Positions 39,801 through 42,800 of a stretch of 64,000 nt of DNA are shown here, one piece after another. Source of the stretch: Ctena decussata. Lineage: Eukaryota > Mollusca > Bivalvia > Lucinida > Lucinidae. The stretch covers positions 12,945,001 through 13,009,000 of the forward strand of contig OZ022502.1 of the NCBI GenBank assembly GCA_963989385.1, given 5' to 3'. Both the position numbers and the translations under genes were made by a program. Under the pieces are notes generated by a model, which saw nothing but the letters and a program-made list of their open reading frames with translations, had not been told where the DNA came from and ran no database searches. Position 1 is the first letter of the stretch; every line of letters starts with the position of its first letter.

Positions 39801-42800
39801 AAAACGCTTAACAGTGGATTTCTCAGAAACTATTCAAGTCTAAGGTTTAATACTTGGTATACATGGTCGACTAAATGACCAGATGAAGATATTATGTCAC
39901 TAAAGGTCAAGGTCATTCCGTCGGACCATCCGTCATCAAGATTTTCAAACATCTTCTCCTCTGAAACCACTGGGCCGATTGAAGCCAAAATTCATATGCA
40001 GCCTCCATGGGTTAGGGGAACAAAAGTTTGTTCGCGGTATCTGGATCACATGACCAAGATGGCCGCCACGCCCATATATAATAAAAACCCTTCAAAAATC
40101 TTCTTCTCCAGAACCAGTAGGCCTATGACCTTGAAACTTGGTATGTAGCATTGGGCACGTGGGCCTATCATAGTTTGTACAAATCATGACCTTGCGTTGA
40201 CCTTGACCTAATTTACGGCATGGTCAACGTTGTAACGTTAGGCTTTTATATGGGAAAATGCTTAAACAGTGGATTTCTCAGAAACTATTTAAGTCTAAGG
40301 TTTAATACTTGGTATACATGGTCGACTCAATGACCAGATGAAGATATTATGTCACTTAAGGTCAAGGTCATTCCGTCGGACCATCCGTCGTCAAGATTTT
40401 CAAACATCTTCTCCTCTGAAACCACTGGGCTGATTGAAGCCAAATTTCATATGCAGCCTTCATGGGTTAGGGGAACGAAAGTTTGTTCACGGTATCTGGG
40501 TCACATGACCAAGATGGCCGCCACGCCCATGTATGGTAAAAACCCTTCAAAAATCTTCTTCTCCAGAACCAGTAGGCCTATGACCTTGAAACTTGGTATG
40601 TGGGCCCAAAGTAGTTCATACAAATGATGACCTTGCGTTGAACTTGACCTAATTTACGGCATGGTCAACTTTGGTACTTTAGGCTTTTTTATGGGAAAAC
40701 GCTTAAACAGTGGATTTCTCAGAATCTATTTAAGTCTAAGGTACAATATGTTGTATACATGGTCGACTAAATGACCAGATGAAGATATCATGTCACTAAA
40801 GATCAAGGTCATTCCGTCGGACCATCCGTCGTCAAGATTTTCAAACATCTTCTCCTCTGAAACCACTGGGGAGATTGAAGCAAAATTTCATATGGAGTCT
40901 CAATGGGATGGGGAACAAAAGTTTATACCCGGGGTCTGGGTCACATGACCAAGATGGCCACCATGCCCATATATGGCAAAAAACTTTCAAAAATCTTCTT
41001 CCTCAGAACCAAAAGGCCTATGACATTGAAACTTGGTATGTAGCTTTGGGCATGCGGGCCCATCATAGTTTATACAAATGATGACCTTGCGTTGACCTTG
41101 ACCTAATTTACGACATGGTCAACTTTGGTATGTTAGGCTTTTATATGGGAAAACGCTTATATAGTGGATTTCTCAAAAACTATTTAAGTCTAAGGTACAA
41201 TATGTGGTATATATAGTCAACTAAATGACCAGGTGAAGGTATCATGTCACTGAAGGTCAAGGTCAATTTGTCGGTCTGTCCGTCATCAAGATTTTCAAAA
41301 CATCTTCTCTAAACCACTGGTCTGATTGAAGCAAAATTTCATATGGAGTCTAAGTGTGATCGGGGAATAAAAGTTTGTTCTCAGGATCTTGACCAAGGTG
41401 GCCGCCATGCCCATATATGGTAAAAACCCTTCAAAATCTTCTTCTCCAGAACCAAAAGGCGTATGACCTTGAAACTTGGTATGTAGCTTTGGGCACTCAA
41501 GCCCATTATAGTTTATACAAATGATCGTGCTTTGACCTTGACCTAATTTATGACACTGTCAATTTTGGTACATTATGAAGGCTTTTATATGGGAAAATGC
41601 TTAAACAGTGGATGTTTCAGAAACTGTTTAAGTCTAAGGTACAGTATTTGGTATATATGGTTGACTAAATGACCAGATGAAGATATTTTGTCGTTAAAGG
41701 TCAAGGTCATTCTTTGACTTTTGTACAAGGTCATTGAGATTCTGTCACCCGTCAACATTTTCAAACATCTTCTCAGAGGCCACTGGGGTCAATTGTAGCC
41801 ATATTTCACATGGAGCTTCATCGGCTTAAAGGAACCATAGTTTGTTCAGATGGTCTTGGTCACTTGACCAAGATGGCCACCATACCCATATATGGTAAAA
41901 ACTCTTCAAATGTTTTTTTCTCGAGAACCGAAAGGCCTATAACCTTGAAACTTGGTACCGGTATGTAGCATTGGCCACTCAGGCCCATCATAGTTTATAC
42001 AAATGATTACTGTATTTCATATGGAGCTTTTATACTGGGTCAAAGGAATCAAAGTTTGTTCAGATGGTCATGGTCACATGAACATGGTGGCCACCACGCC
42101 CATATATGATAAAAACCCTTCAGAAATCTTTGTCCAGAAACAAAAGCCCAGTGACCTTGTGGCTTGGTATATAGAATTGGTGCTCAACATTAATCCCCAA
42201 GGGAGGGGGTTATCTCTGCCCCTGCCTTGGTGCTATATACATGTATAAAAGCATTAAAATATATACCAGGACCAAGTGTCAGGTGAGCTACAGGACCATT
42301 GGTCCTCTGGTTGACGTGAACTTTTGTCAATTTTTGTGTATGCTTCTCTCCCTTTCGGTTGTATTAATTTCTGATTATTGCCTAATCTTTTTACTTATCC
42401 TATGTACTTCGTCGGATGACGAAATCTTCCCATAAAAACAAACAAACATTTTCCTTAATATAACGCCACTCATATCTTTATTGAATTTGGCAGGTATGTT
42501 GTGCCAGTACCCCAACTGCCGATTGTTCTCGTGCTTACTGGAGTCCGGCTCAGATTATCAGTCATGGCACCGCTAGTGTAACGCTGAAAACTACAATGTG
42601 TCATGGAACCAGGAACCACGTGGCAGCTGTCCGGTTTGTATAGTTTCGGTCGCACGTAGTCGAAAATGAGATCAGTTGTTGTCTGTCAACAAAATGGTCT
42701 TTGAGGCACGTGAGACCGGCCAAATTCTAGACCTGGCCGCAAGGTTATAAAACTTTTTCCATGCTCAACTCAGCTGAGCATGAAATTTTACCTGCTAATA

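Noticed and set aside
38985..40627. Series of similar 84-92 codon frames (MSLKVKVIPS...)
   Set aside because: They repeat with the ~455 bp unit, each broken by stops between units, and match no protein. Other units of the array have lost the frame.
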